Notes: generated by a model from the sequence alone, not told the origin. A DNA stretch of 64,000 nt from Streptomyces sp. SID13726 (GCF_010548375.1 NZ_JAAGLY010000002.1:620001-684000), one strand, 5' to 3'; shown: positions 1-9,137, counted from the first letter of the stretch. Numbers and translations are program-made.

Positions 1-1993
1 AGGGCAGGACGACCCCGCAGTCGGCCCAACCGCTGCCGCCGCCGGGGAAGTTGTAGCGTCCGCTCGGGGCGACCCCGGTGAACTGGGCCTTGTCCTGGCC
101 GTATCCGCTCTGGGAGTCGACGACGGTGTCCTGGAAGTGGTCGAGGAACGGCCCGGCGTCGGCGTTGTAGAGGCCGGTGGTGGAGAAGACCTGGGTGTCC
201 CCGGTCCAGCCGAGGCGCTCGTCGCGCTGGGGGCAGTCGGTGGGCACCCAGAGGTAGTTGCCGCGCTGGCCCCAACGGATGTTGGCGATCAGGCGGTTGG
301 TGTCGGGGTCGTCGGTGGTGACCGAGCCGGTCTCGTGGATGGCGGAGGTGGCGACCTTGCCGGTCAGGCCGGTGATCGTGACCGTCTCGGTGGCGGTGAC
401 GGAGACGTAGCGGAAGCCGTAGAAGGTGAGGGAGTCCTGGTGGTTCTCCCCGTGCCGGTCGCCCTTGAGGACGTAGGTGCTGGTGGCCTTTGCGCTGCGG
501 AGGTTGGCCCGGTAGAGGGAGCCCTCGGGTCCGTCCGCGCCGGCGCTGCCGTCGTTGAGCATCTCCCCGAAGCGGAAGGTGACTTGGGCGCCGGCCGGGC
601 CGCGCAGACTGTAGCGGGGGACGCCGACCATGTTCTGGCCCAGGTCGAAGACGGCGGTGTCGCCCGCTCCGACGGTGACCGGGGTGGAGGCGGCCCGGTG
701 CGGGTCGGTCACGGTCCGGTCGGGGTCGACGATCACCCGCCCCCTGCCCTCGCCGGTGACTCCCGTGTACACGGTGACGGACCGGGGTCTGCGGTCCCAG
801 CGGCTCATCAACCGGGCCGTCTCGGCCGGGTACGCGAGCAGCAGGGCGTCGGGATACCTGGTCTCGAAGGGGACCCGTTCGGTGTCCGACCAGCCGGAGG
901 TGTCGTAGCCGGACGACGTCCAGCCGGGCAACTCCCTGCGGGCGTCGTAGGTCTGGCCGTCGTAGATGTCGTCGGCCCGGTGGGGACCGGTGTCGGTGGC
1001 CTTCCAGGAGCCGTCGGGACGGGTGACGACGGACTCGGTGGTGCCGTCGGTGTAGCGGATCAGCAGCCTGGCCTTGAGGGCGAGGGCGTTGCCGTCCGCG
1101 GACCAGTAGGTGCTGCCTTCGGAGATACGGCCGTTGTACCAGCCGTTGCCGAGGACGGCCGCCAGGGTGACGGCCCGCTCCCTGGCCACGAGGTGGGTGA
1201 CGTCGTAGGTGAGGTAGTTGACGCGGGTGTCGTAGTTCGTCCAGCCCGGGGGCAGCAGTTCGAGGGTGGTCGCGCCGTCCTGCGGGACGGTCACCCGGTG
1301 TCCGCTGACGTAGGCGTCGTAGACCCCGAGGGCGGAGACGTACAGGCGGGCCTCGCGGACCGGGCCTTTCAGCGGTGCCTCGGTCCGGAGCATCGGGGCG
1401 CCGGGCGAGCCGGGTTCCTTGCCCTTCATCCCGATCCACCGGGCGCCCTCCCAGCCGGTGACGCCGTCGGTGCTCATCAGGCCGGTCTCGAACCAGGCGA
1501 CGGCCCCGCCGCCGGCACGGCGTCCGGCGGTGTCCCAGACCGTGACGGTCCAGTAGTAACGGGTGGAGGCCTTGAGGGGTTTGCCGCGGTAGCGGACGGC
1601 CACCGAGTCGGCGGAGCGGACCCGGCCGCTGCTCCAGACGTCCGCGCGGCCTGCGGCGAGTCTGCCCGGCGAGGTGGCCACGAGGATCTCGTAGGCGCCC
1701 TGGCCGCGCCCCCGCTCGGCGGAGCGCATGCGCCAGCCGAAGCGGGGGTGGGCTGTGTCCACGCCGAGCGGGTCGGTGCGGTGTTCCACGGTCGGTCCGT
1801 ACACTGCGCCGTCCTCTCCGTGGCGGGCCGGTGCGGCCTGCGCGGTCGGGCCGCCCCCTGTCACGCCGGCCGCCAGGGGCACCGCGCCCGCGGTCGCCGC
1901 GAGGACGGTCCGGCGGGGCGGTCCGGTCCGCCGCCCGTCGCCGCCGCGGGTCTCGGGCTCCGGGCCCTGTGGGTCATGTGCTGCGTCGCTCAC
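1..1993 (-). CDS. alpha-L-rhamnosidase, GH78, Tat-exported (3' end outside window)
   Basis: Predicted secreted glycosidase releasing terminal L-rhamnose from plant polysaccharides or glycosides. Reading from a GTG at 1993, with GAAGGGA seven bases upstream, the protein has a twin-arginine signal (PPRRTVLAAT near residue 25, then a hydrophobic stretch ending near AQA at 51-53), an N-terminal Fn3/beta-sandwich region, and the GH78 catalytic signature DCPQRDERLGWTGD encoded at about 200-240, which contains the expected acidic residues. About 664 codons are visible and the C-terminal part lies beyond position 1. It starts about 30 bases after the sugar-binding protein stop, so it is probably the last gene of the ABC operon and should share control by the LacI regulator at 5415. 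The start is my choice; an ATG further in would remove the Tat motif. Confidence 0.85.
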   Translation of the reverse strand, partial: MSDAAHDPQGPEPETRGGDGRRTGPPRRTVLAATAGAVPLAAGVTGGGPTAQAAPARHGEDGAVYGPTVEHRTDPLGVDTAHPRFGWRMRSAERGRGQGAYEILVATSPGRLAAGRADVWSSGRVRSADSVAVRYRGKPLKASTRYYWTVTVWDTAGRRAGGGAVAWFETGLMSTDGVTGWEGARWIGMKGKEPGSPGAPMLRTEAPLKGPVREARLYVSALGVYDAYVSGHRVTVPQDGATTLELLPPGWTNYDTRVNYLTYDVTHLVARERAVTLAAVLGNGWYNGRISEGSTYWSADGNALALKARLLIRYTDGTTESVVTRPDGSWKATDTGPHRADDIYDGQTYDARRELPGWTSSGYDTSGWSDTERVPFETRYPDALLLAYPAETARLMSRWDRRPRSVTVYTGVTGEGRGRVIVDPDRTVTDPHRAASTPVTVGAGDTAVFDLGQNMVGVPRYSLRGPAGAQVTFRFGEMLNDGSAGADGPEGSLYRANLRSAKATSTYVLKGDRHGENHQDSLTFYGFRYVSVTATETVTITGLTGKVATSAIHETGSVTTDDPDTNRLIANIRWGQRGNYLWVPTDCPQRDERLGWTGDTQVFSTTGLYNADAGPFLDHFQDTVVDSQSGYGQDKAQFTGVAPSGRYNFPGGGSGWADCGVVLP

Positions 1994-2024
1994 ACCGTCG
2001 TCCCTTCGGTCGTCAGGGCGGGGC

Positions 2025-3290
2025 TCACGAGCCGGCCTGGTAGTCGGTGTCCATCTCCTTGAGGAGCTTGTCCGGCGTGGACTGTCCGCTGAAGACCTCC
2101 TGGAGACCGCTCAGCATGGTCTGCTGCACCTTCGAGTTGGGCCAGAGCTGGTCCATGAAGGGCACGGTCCGGTTCGCCTTGATGAAGGTGGAGAGCTCGG
2201 TGAGCGACGGGTCGACCTGGTAGCCGGTGTCGGGCAGGGCCGGCAGGCCGCCCTGCTTCTTCGCGAACAGGTTCATGCCCTCCGGGGACATCACGAAGTT
2301 CACGAACTTCAGGGCCAGTTCCTTGTTCTTCGCCTTGGCGTTGACGCCGTATCCCGCGCTCGCCGCCGCCGGGATGACGGTCTGCGCCGGGTCGTCGGTG
2401 GCCGGCAGCGCCTTGAGGGTGAAGGTGCCCTCGGGGTTCTTCTTCTGGAGCAGGGCGATCACCCAGTTGCCCTGGATGATGCCGAGCGTCTTGCCGGTGG
2501 CGGCGAGCTGCTGGCTGGCCTCGTAGTTGGTGCCCAGCGGGTTCTTCTGGAAGCAGCCGGTCTTCTCCATCGTCATGTACTTGTCGAGGGCGGCCCGCCA
2601 CGGCGACTTGGCGAAGGTGGCCTGGCCGGCCTGCATCTTCTTGTCGAAGTCGCGGTCCGGGCCGTAGACGAGGGTGGCGACCAGGGCGTACTGCACGAGC
2701 TGGGTGACCCAGTTGTCCTGGTTGCCCAGCGCGAAGGCGGGGGTGCCCTTCGCCTTGGCGGCCCGGCAGAAGGCCAGCAGGTCCGTCCAGGTGTCGGGCG
2801 CGGTGAGCCCCGACTTGGCCAGCGCCTGCTCGTTGAAGACCATGCCGATACCGCTCTGCGCGAAGATCGCGGTGTACGTCTTGTCCTCGTACTGCGCGAC
2901 GCCCTTGATCGCGTCGGGCATCTTGGCGGCCCAGGACTGGTCGGAGAGGTCGCGCAGATAGCCCGCCTTGGCCAGCACGTAGGTGGCGCCGGGGTTTCCG
3001 TTGCCGGGCCACACCGACATCACGTCGGGCGCGGTGCCCGAGGAGAGCTGGGTGCGGATCTGCGGCTGGTACTGGTCGACACCGCTGGTGGTGAAGTTGA
3101 CCTTGACGCCGGGGTTGGCCTTCTCGAAGGCCTTGACGACGTCCTCGACGGAGCCCTGGTCGACCGAGGCCAGGGTCAGCGTCTTGGAGCCGCCGCCGGA
3201 GCCGCCCGCCTTGGTGCCGCCGCTGCACGCGGCCAGGAGCGCGGCGGCCGTCGTCGTGGCCACCAGAGCCGTGAGTGTGCGTGTCTTCAT
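2025..3290 (-). CDS. ABC sugar transporter substrate-binding lipoprotein (CUT1, SBP_bac_1)
   Basis: Extracellular receptor that delivers an oligosaccharide to the two permeases encoded upstream. The 421-residue protein starts with a lipoprotein signal peptide (MKTRTLTALVATT, lipobox LLAAC with lipid-modified Cys22) and continues with the mixed alpha/beta fold of family 1 binding proteins (for example WPGNGNPG near 95 and the central NQDNW segment). An RBS (GAGGGAGA) precedes the ATG. It lies 31 bases after the MalG-type permease and 31 bases before the GH78 gene, all on the minus strand, so operon expression is likely. No ATPase gene is in this operon; CUT1 systems in Streptomyces commonly share an MsiK-type ATPase encoded elsewhere. 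The exact sugar cannot be read from sequence; the rhamnosidase neighbour suggests rhamnose-containing oligosaccharides. Confidence 0.88.
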   Translation of the reverse strand: MKTRTLTALVATTTAAALLAACSGGTKAGGSGGGSKTLTLASVDQGSVEDVVKAFEKANPGVKVNFTTSGVDQYQPQIRTQLSSGTAPDVMSVWPGNGNPGATYVLAKAGYLRDLSDQSWAAKMPDAIKGVAQYEDKTYTAIFAQSGIGMVFNEQALAKSGLTAPDTWTDLLAFCRAAKAKGTPAFALGNQDNWVTQLVQYALVATLVYGPDRDFDKKMQAGQATFAKSPWRAALDKYMTMEKTGCFQKNPLGTNYEASQQLAATGKTLGIIQGNWVIALLQKKNPEGTFTLKALPATDDPAQTVIPAAASAGYGVNAKAKNKELALKFVNFVMSPEGMNLFAKKQGGLPALPDTGYQVDPSLTELSTFIKANRTVPFMDQLWPNSKVQQTMLSGLQEVFSGQSTPDKLLKEMDTDYQAGS

Positions 3291-3321
3291 GATGTCTCCC
3301 TCGGGAAGAAGAAGGCGGGTG

Positions 3322-4143
3322 TCATCCCCGCAGTCCGCCGGCGAAACCGCTGATGATGCTGCGCTGGAGCAGGAAGTAGACGAGCAGGATCGGCAGGATG
3401 CTGATCACCAGTGCGGCGAAGATGAGGTTCCAGTCGGTGACGTACTGGCCGACGAAGCCGGCGATCGCGACCGGCATGGTCTGCTGGGCGCTGCCGCTGA
3501 GGTACAGCAGCGGGGTGAAGAAGTCGTTCCACACGGCGACCGCGTTGAGGACGAGCGCGGTCACGGTGACGGGCTTGAGCATCGGCAGGACCACATAGCG
3601 GAAGCCCTGGAGCGGGGTGCAGCCGTCGATGAGTGCCGCGTCCTCGAAGTCCCGGGGCAGGGCCCGCAGGAAGCCGACGTAGAGGAAGACGGTGAACGGC
3701 ACCTGGAGCCCTGAGTAGAAGAGGACCAGGGCCCAGGGGGTGCCGAGCAGGCCGAGGTCGCGCATGGTCTGGTAGAGCGGCAGCGAGGCGAGCTGGAAGG
3801 GCAGCACCAGGCCGAGCAGGACGAGCAGATAGACGCCCCGTGACCAGCGGGCGGTGATGCGGGCCAGCGGGTAGGCGGCGAGGGAGGAGACGGCCAGCAC
3901 GATGAAGACGCTGCACACCGTCACCAGCAGGCTGTTGGCCAGCGCTCCGCCGAGCGCGCCCTGTTCCCAGGCGTGGCTGAAGTTGGACAGGGTCGGCGAA
4001 CTCGTCGGGCGGATCGGGGACGAGCTGTCCGAGGCGGGCCGTACGGCCAGGTTGACCAGGACGTACACCGGGAAGCCGACGACCAGGGCGATGGCGACCA
4101 TGGTCAGTTCGAGGCCGAGGGTGCGGGGACGGTAGCGGTTCAC
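3322..4143 (-). CDS. ABC sugar transporter permease, MalG type
   Basis: Integral membrane half of a CUT1 sugar importer. I start it at the GTG at 4143 (VNRYRPRTLG), which overlaps the stop of the upstream permease as GTGA, giving 273 residues, normal for the family. The open frame continues far upstream but that is a GC-rich shadow of the neighbour. It has six predicted transmembrane segments (first at about residues 12-32, last near the C-terminus) and the cytoplasmic EAA-type loop around EDAALIDGCTPLQGFRYVVLP, the ATPase contact site. Partner of the permease at 4140-5087 and the binding protein at 2025-3290. Confidence 0.88.
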   Translation of the reverse strand: MNRYRPRTLGLELTMVAIALVVGFPVYVLVNLAVRPASDSSSPIRPTSSPTLSNFSHAWEQGALGGALANSLLVTVCSVFIVLAVSSLAAYPLARITARWSRGVYLLVLLGLVLPFQLASLPLYQTMRDLGLLGTPWALVLFYSGLQVPFTVFLYVGFLRALPRDFEDAALIDGCTPLQGFRYVVLPMLKPVTVTALVLNAVAVWNDFFTPLLYLSGSAQQTMPVAIAGFVGQYVTDWNLIFAALVISILPILLVYFLLQRSIISGFAGGLRG

Positions 4144-5087
4144 TGCACGGCCCTCTCGCTGCGGGCCAGCACGAAGTACTGACCGGTGGAGGCGATCGCC
4201 ACGATGATCGTCAGGACCACCGCGAGGGCGATGCTGTAGCCGAACTCGCCGAGCGCGAAGGCGTCCTTGTAGATGAGCGTCGACAGGGTGTCGGTCGCGT
4301 GGCCGGGGCCGCCGCCGGTCAACGCGAAGACCTGGTCGAAGAGTTTGATGCCGCCGATGATCGACAGCATCAGGTTGATGGTGAACGCCGGGGCCAGCAG
4401 CGGCCTGGTGACCGACCAGAAGCGGCGGACCGGACCGGCTCCGTCGAGCGCCGCCGCCTCCAGGATCTCGTGCGGCACGGACTGGAGTCCGGCGAGGAAG
4501 ATGACCATCGAGTAGCCCGCGAACTGCCACACGATCACCCCGACCACCGCCCACAGCGCGAGGTCGGGACTGCCGAGCCAGTCCTGTTCCCAGGAGCCGA
4601 GCCCCACGGCACCGAGCAGGCTGTTGACCGCGCCGTCCGTACCGAGCAGATTGCGCCACAGATAGGCGGTCACGATCGGGGTGACGACGGCGGGCGCGAA
4701 CAGGAACACCCGGAGCAGGTTGCGTGACTTGATGGCGGTGTTGACACCGAGGGCCAGCAGCAGCCCCACCGCGTTCTGCACGACGGTGATGGACACGGCG
4801 ATCAGCAGGGTGTGCCAGATGGCCTGAACCGCGTCCTCGTCGCGGAGCATGTCGGTGAAGTTGCCGAACCCCACCAGGGCGTAGTGGGGGTTGAGTCCGT
4901 CCCAGTCGGTGAAGGCGTAGTACACGCCACGGGCGCTGGGCACGAGCACCACGAAGGCGAACAGCAGCAGGGCCGGTGCCATGAACCACCAGGGCGGGCC
5001 GGTGCGGGCGCGGCGGGGTGCGGAGGTCGGGGCGGGGTCCGGGGGGTGGTCGCGGTTGGGGAGTTGCTCGTTCGGTGCGAGGGTCAC
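4140..5087 (-). CDS. ABC sugar transporter permease, MalF type
   Basis: First gene of the rhamnoside-type ABC operon. The protein has a charged, proline-rich N-terminus of about 30 residues (TLAPNEQLPNRDHPPDPAP), then six membrane segments beginning at WWFMAPALLLFAF, and the EAA loop near HEILEAAALDGAGPVRRFW. I chose the GTG at 5087, giving 315 residues. An upstream ATG at 5198 would place the LacI-type operator at 5104-5117 inside the coding sequence, which is unlikely. The GTGA overlap with the next permease indicates translational coupling. Transcription is expected to be repressed by the LacI protein encoded divergently at 5415. Confidence 0.85.
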   Translation of the reverse strand: MTLAPNEQLPNRDHPPDPAPTSAPRRARTGPPWWFMAPALLLFAFVVLVPSARGVYYAFTDWDGLNPHYALVGFGNFTDMLRDEDAVQAIWHTLLIAVSITVVQNAVGLLLALGVNTAIKSRNLLRVFLFAPAVVTPIVTAYLWRNLLGTDGAVNSLLGAVGLGSWEQDWLGSPDLALWAVVGVIVWQFAGYSMVIFLAGLQSVPHEILEAAALDGAGPVRRFWSVTRPLLAPAFTINLMLSIIGGIKLFDQVFALTGGGPGHATDTLSTLIYKDAFALGEFGYSIALAVVLTIIVAIASTGQYFVLARSERAVQ

Positions 5088-5414
5088 GGGCGAACCTGCT
5101 TCCTTGAAACGTTTCAAAGAGGCGCCGGTGAAGGCTGAAGCGGCCTGTCCGAGTGAGGGGACCAGCCGGGTTCTCGTGCGGTGGAGCGTCGACGACACCA
5201 GGACACGTGACCCGGCGCCCGTGGGTAATGTTTCCCACAGGGTGGTGCCAGACCCTAGAGAGCCCTCCGCATGACGTCAAGATGGCGCACACACTGCGCG
5301 ATTGTTACGGCTTCCTGCGGCGGAGCACGGAAGCTCGCACCGGATCATGGGCTCCGGGCAGGCCGTTCATCCGTACACTTTCAGCCAACGTTGCCCACGG
5401 TGTCGGAGGACAGC
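5088..5414. promoter_or_regulatory. divergent intergenic region between ABC operon and lacI-type gene
   Basis: The 327 bases hold no supported gene. They contain the perfect 14-bp operator at 5104-5117 close to the permease start, a weaker dyad GTGGG-N8-CCCAC at 5221-5238, and the Shine-Dalgarno GGAGGA (5405-5410) of the regulator. Both divergent promoters must lie here. I could not assign -10 and -35 boxes with confidence. Confidence 0.6.
5104..5117. promoter_or_regulatory. LacI-family operator TTGAAACGTTTCAA
   Basis: Perfect 14-bp palindrome with the central CG typical of LacI/GalR operators, 17 bases upstream of the permease GTG start. The adjacent lacI-type gene at 5415 is the obvious candidate to bind it. 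A degenerate relative, TGAATCGTTTCA, lies before the MFS gene at 20269-20280. Confidence 0.8.
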
Positions 5415-6452
5415 ATGGAACCGTCCGCGTCTCCGCGTCGCGTCACGATCGTCGACGTCGCCCGGCACGCCCGGGTGTCCACCACCGCCGTGTCCAAGGT
5501 GCTGCGCAACGCGTACGGCGCGAGCCCCGAGATGCAGGCCAAGGTGCGGCGCGCGATTGACGAGCTGGGCTACCGGCCCTACGCGGCCGCACGGGGGCTG
5601 CGCGGACAGACGTACACGATCGGTGTGATGCTGCCCGACATCCGCAACCCGTTCTTCCCGGAGATCCTCGACGGCATCACCGGCCGGCTGGAGGACACCG
5701 ACTACCAGGTCCTGATGGGCCCGGGCTGCAACGGCGAGAAGGCGGAGGCCCGGGTCACCGAGGCGCTGATCGACCGGGGCATGGACGGCCTGGTCCTGGT
5801 CGCGCCGGTCTCCTCGCGCGCCCGCCTGGAGCACATCGCCGCCACCGTGCCGACCGTGGTGGTGGGACGGCACGGGGACTCCCTGGTCTACGACACCGTC
5901 GCGGACGACGACGTGGCGGGCGCGGCGCTGGTGGTGGGCCATCTCGCCGCCCTCGGGCACCGCCGGATCGCCCATATCGAGCACCATGAGACCGACCCGA
6001 CGCGGATCGCCGAAATGCCCAACGCCCAGCGCGCCGACGGCTACCGCAAGGCGATGCGCAACCTCGGTCTGGAGGCGGAGATCGACGTCGTCTCCACCAG
6101 CTACACCCAGCAGGGCGGCTACGACGGCGCCAAGGAACTGCTCGCGCGTCCGCAGCGGCCCACGGCCGTCTTCGCGGGCGCGGACTTCGCCGCGATGGGG
6201 GTGCTGGAGGCGGTGGCCGAGGCGGGGCTCTCGGTGCCCGGCGACCTCTCGGTGGCGGGCTACGACAACACCTCCTTCGCCGCGCTCGGCCCGATCTCCC
6301 TGACCAGCGTCGACCAGGCGGGCCGTGAGATCGGCAGGAACGCCGCCCGGCTGCTCCTGGAGCGGATCGCGGACCGCCGCAAGCCGTCGGTCCAGGTCAG
6401 GCTGTCACCCGCGCTGGTGACCCGGCGCACCACGGCCGCGCCGCCGGCGTAG
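5415..6452 (+). CDS. LacI-family transcriptional regulator (rhamnoside ABC locus)
   Basis: DNA-binding repressor expected to control the divergent ABC/GH78 operon. The 345-residue protein from ATG 5415 (RBS GGAGGA) has the LacI helix-turn-helix at the N-terminus (VTIVDVARHARVSTTAVSKVL, then the hinge LGYRPYAAARGLRGQ) and a periplasmic-binding-protein-like effector domain (IGVMLPDIRNPFFPEILDG to the C-terminus, including DDDVAGAALVVGHLAALGHRRIAHI). The frame stays open about 140 bases upstream, but that part lies in the regulatory region and lacks an RBS. The effector is presumably a sugar released by the rhamnosidase; this is inference from position. Confidence 0.9.
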   Translation: MEPSASPRRVTIVDVARHARVSTTAVSKVLRNAYGASPEMQAKVRRAIDELGYRPYAAARGLRGQTYTIGVMLPDIRNPFFPEILDGITGRLEDTDYQVLMGPGCNGEKAEARVTEALIDRGMDGLVLVAPVSSRARLEHIAATVPTVVVGRHGDSLVYDTVADDDVAGAALVVGHLAALGHRRIAHIEHHETDPTRIAEMPNAQRADGYRKAMRNLGLEAEIDVVSTSYTQQGGYDGAKELLARPQRPTAVFAGADFAAMGVLEAVAEAGLSVPGDLSVAGYDNTSFAALGPISLTSVDQAGREIGRNAARLLLERIADRRKPSVQVRLSPALVTRRTTAAPPA

Positions 6453-6469
6453 CTCCCCGGTCCGTCCGC

Positions 6470-6489
6470 GTTCAACCGATCGGTTGAAC
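6470..6489. promoter_or_regulatory. perfect 20-bp palindrome GTTCAACCGATCGGTTGAAC
   Basis: Exact inverted repeat without a spacer, 17 bases after the LacI gene stop and 132 bases before the binding-protein start. No T-run follows, so an operator for a dimeric regulator ahead of the downstream gene is favoured over a terminator, although the transcript could form a stem of about eight pairs with a GATC loop. Confidence 0.55.
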
Positions 6490-6621
6490 CCGGTTCCACC
6501 GTCGGTACGCCTCATCGATCCGTACGGACGACGCGGCAGCGTGTCGACGCGCACCACAATGGCGAACGCCCATGGCGCCCGGGCCCTGTACGCCACCCCC
6601 CAGCAGAGAGGTCTCCTCAGC

Positions 6622-7773
6622 GTGTCCAGCTTCCTCAGCAGACGACGTGTCCTCACCACCGGCGCAGGAGCCGCCCTCGGCCTCGGCGCGGTCGGCGCCA
6701 CCGCCCAGTCCGCCTCGGCGGCCCCGGCCGCTTCCGCCGCACGGCACTCCGGCGGGCGCGAGGAGACCCGGACGCTCGACGAGCTCTACAAGGCCGCCCT
6801 CCGCGAGGGCGGGAAGCTCGCCGTCTACAGCGGTGGCGACACCCCGACCCAGCAGGACGGCACCAAGGCCGCCTTCAAGGCGCGCTTCCCGGACATCGAC
6901 CTGAGGCTGATCGTGGACTACAGCAAGTACCACGACGTCCGCGTCGACAACCAGTTCGCGACCGACACCCTCGTCCCCGACGTCGTACAGCTCCAGACCC
7001 TCCAGGACTTCGTCCGGTGGAACCAGCAGGGCCGGCTGCTCCACTACAAGCCCGCCGGGTTCTCCAAGCTGCACAAGTCGTTCCGGGACCCCGACGGGGC
7101 CTGGGTCTCCGTCGCCGCCATCGCGTTCAGCTTCCTCTACGGCACCGCCGCCGTCGGCTCGGACGCCCCGCGCAGCCCGCGCGACCTGGTCGACCCGAAG
7201 TGGAAGGGCAAGATCGCCTCGTCGTACCCGCACGACGACGACGCCGTCCTCTACCTCTACTCCCTGTACGTCCAGAAGTACGGCTGGGAGTGGGTGGCCC
7301 GGCTGGCCGCGCAGGACGTGCAGTTCGCGCGGGGCAGCAACTCGCCCGGTGACGCCGTCTTCGGCGGGAAGAAGGCCATCGGCATCGGCACCGCGGGCTC
7401 GGCGGTGCCGTCCTCGACGTCCCCCGCGAAGTTCGTGATCGCCGACGGCCACCCGTTCATGGGCTGGGGCCAGCGCGCGGCCGTCCTCAAGCAGGCCAAG
7501 AACCCCACGGCAGCGAAGCTGTACCTCAACTGGCAGCTCTCCGACGAGGTGCAGAAGAACTCCTTCAACGGCTGGTCGGTGCGCACCGACATCAAGCCCC
7601 CGGCCGGCCTCAAGCCGATCTGGGAGTACCCGAACGCGCACGTGGACGGCTTCCCGAAGTTCATGGCCGACCGTGCCGAGGTGGAGCGCCTGAAGCAGAC
7701 CTTCGCCCTGTACTTCGGCGAGGTCAAGGGCGACCCCACGCCCGGCTGGCCCGGACTGCACCCGGGCGCCTGA
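6622..7773 (+). CDS. Tat-exported ABC substrate-binding protein, iron(III)/AfuA-like
   Basis: Extracellular binding protein of the ferric-iron/thiamine/spermidine-like group. I start it at GTG 6622, preceded by AGAGAGG, which places a Tat signal right at the N-terminus (SSFLSRRRVLTTGAGAALGLGAVG, cleavage probably near QSASA). The mature part has the family hallmarks: KLAVYSGGDTPTQQDGTKAAFKARFPDI, the domain-crossing stretch VPDVVQLQTLQDFVRW, and PRDLVDPKWKGKIASSYP. The 383-residue length is normal. No permease or ATPase adjoins it, so it is either an orphan receptor or serves a transporter elsewhere. ATG 6559 is an alternative start but would bury the Tat motif. The ligand is unknown; the family name implies iron but members also bind other anions and small organics. 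A strong hairpin follows the stop. Confidence 0.8.
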   Translation: MSSFLSRRRVLTTGAGAALGLGAVGATAQSASAAPAASAARHSGGREETRTLDELYKAALREGGKLAVYSGGDTPTQQDGTKAAFKARFPDIDLRLIVDYSKYHDVRVDNQFATDTLVPDVVQLQTLQDFVRWNQQGRLLHYKPAGFSKLHKSFRDPDGAWVSVAAIAFSFLYGTAAVGSDAPRSPRDLVDPKWKGKIASSYPHDDDAVLYLYSLYVQKYGWEWVARLAAQDVQFARGSNSPGDAVFGGKKAIGIGTAGSAVPSSTSPAKFVIADGHPFMGWGQRAAVLKQAKNPTAAKLYLNWQLSDEVQKNSFNGWSVRTDIKPPAGLKPIWEYPNAHVDGFPKFMADRAEVERLKQTFALYFGEVKGDPTPGWPGLHPGA

Positions 7774-7781
7774 CGGCGGCA

Positions 7782-7807
7782 GGGTCCCGGCCCTCGGGCC
7801 GGGACCC
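7782..7807 (+). terminator. 12-bp stem GC-rich hairpin terminator
   Basis: GGGTCCCGGCCC and GGGCCGGGACCC separated by two bases, nine bases after the stop of the binding-protein gene. No strong T-tract follows, as is usual in Streptomyces. It separates this gene from the two-component operon starting at 7881. Confidence 0.8.
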
Positions 7808-7880
7808 GCTCTTCACATCGCCCCTACAGGCGGCGGATAGACTCGGCGGCCCCGAAGGATCATTCTCCAGGGGGTTTGTC

Positions 7881-9137
7881 GTGTCCGACCCGGGCCCCGC
7901 CCATCCGTCACCGCCGGCCCGCGGGCGCAGGTTCGCTCCCCGGCACGCGGCGCATCTGGTGTTCTTCCTCGTGGTCGGTGCGGCCCTGGTCCGTCTGACC
8001 CGGCTGAACATCTCGCTGTGCTGGGACATCGTCACCGTGAGCACCCTGCTCGCCGTGACCTACACGGCGGGGCTCGTCGTGCGGAAGCGCCGGGGCCCGC
8101 TCGCCCGGCACGCCTGGGTGGCGGCGCTCGTCCTGCTCTGGGCGTGGCTGGTGTTCCTCACTCCCCCGCCGCTGACCGGCGCCTATGTGTGGTGCGCGGT
8201 GCCGCTGGCCTGTGCGGCGCTGCGCGCGCTCGGACGCCGGGCGGCCTGGGTGGCGCTCGGCGCCCTCACGCTCGTCCTGGTCGGCCAGCTCACCCGCAGC
8301 GCGGGCGGGTTCGACGCCGAGATGGTCCTCATCCCGGTGGCCGCGGTGTGGGGCACGGTGGCGCTCTACGAGGCCCAGCAGCGGGACGCCGCCGAGCGCC
8401 AGCGCCTGGTGGACGAGTTGCGCGGCACCCGGGACGTCCTGGCGCGCGAGCAGCGCCGGGCCGGGGTGCTCGGCGAGCGCGAGCGCATCGCCCGCGATCT
8501 GCACGACACGCTCGCGCAGGAGCTGTCCGGCAGTCTGATGCTGTTGCAGGCCGCCGAGCGGGAGTGGGAGCTACGACCGGACGCGGCCCGTGGCCGGGTG
8601 CGCGCGGTCGCCGACGGTCTGGACATGAGTCTCTCGGAGACCCGGCGGATGATCCGCGACCTCACCCCCTCCGTGGTCGCCGAGGAGGGCCTCGAAGGCT
8701 CCCTGCGCCTGCTGTGCGTCCGCGCGGAACAGGACGGCACCGCGGCGAGCGTACGGTTCCTGTCCACCGGCGGCCACCGCCCCGACCTGGACGAACAGGC
8801 CGCCACCACCCTGTTCCGGGTGGCCCAGGGCATGCTCGCCAATGTGCGGGAGCACGCGCGGGCCACCAGCCTGCTCGTGACGCTGCACCACGGCTCCGAC
8901 CGCGTGGACCTCGACGTGCGCGACGACGGGGTCGGCTTCGACCACACCCGCGTCGACGACGCGTCCGCTGCGGACCGCGGCTTCGGCCTTCCGGCCGCCC
9001 GGGCACGGCTGCGGGAGTACGGCGGTGACCTCACCGTCGACGGCGCGCCCGGCCGGGGTACCCGCGTCCGGGCCACCGTCCCGGCCTGCCCGGTGCCCGG
9101 CGCGCTGCTGCCGCTGCCTCCGACGGCGGCCGCCTGA
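7881..9137 (+). CDS. sensor histidine kinase, NarL/DesK-like (HisKA_3)
   Basis: Membrane sensor kinase of 418 residues starting at GTG 7881 after a GGGGG-type RBS. Several hydrophobic segments occupy about residues 22-165 (no large extracellular domain, suggesting membrane or intramembrane sensing), followed by a short coiled coil, the dimerisation/phosphoacceptor motif ERERIARDLHDTLAQE with His208, and an HATPase domain (NVREHARA region, DDGVGFD, GFGLPAARARL). It overlaps the next gene by one base (TGATG), so kinase and regulator are translationally coupled. The signal is unknown. Confidence 0.9.
   Translation: MSDPGPAHPSPPARGRRFAPRHAAHLVFFLVVGAALVRLTRLNISLCWDIVTVSTLLAVTYTAGLVVRKRRGPLARHAWVAALVLLWAWLVFLTPPPLTGAYVWCAVPLACAALRALGRRAAWVALGALTLVLVGQLTRSAGGFDAEMVLIPVAAVWGTVALYEAQQRDAAERQRLVDELRGTRDVLAREQRRAGVLGERERIARDLHDTLAQELSGSLMLLQAAEREWELRPDAARGRVRAVADGLDMSLSETRRMIRDLTPSVVAEEGLEGSLRLLCVRAEQDGTAASVRFLSTGGHRPDLDEQAATTLFRVAQGMLANVREHARATSLLVTLHHGSDRVDLDVRDDGVGFDHTRVDDASAADRGFGLPAARARLREYGGDLTVDGAPGRGTRVRATVPACPVPGALLPLPPTAAA

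Noticed and set aside
3322..5292. Apparent 656-residue permease fusion from one continuous minus-strand frame
   Set aside because: The upstream half is out of register with permease motifs; a separate frame encodes the MalF-type permease and the GTGA overlap marks the true MalG start.
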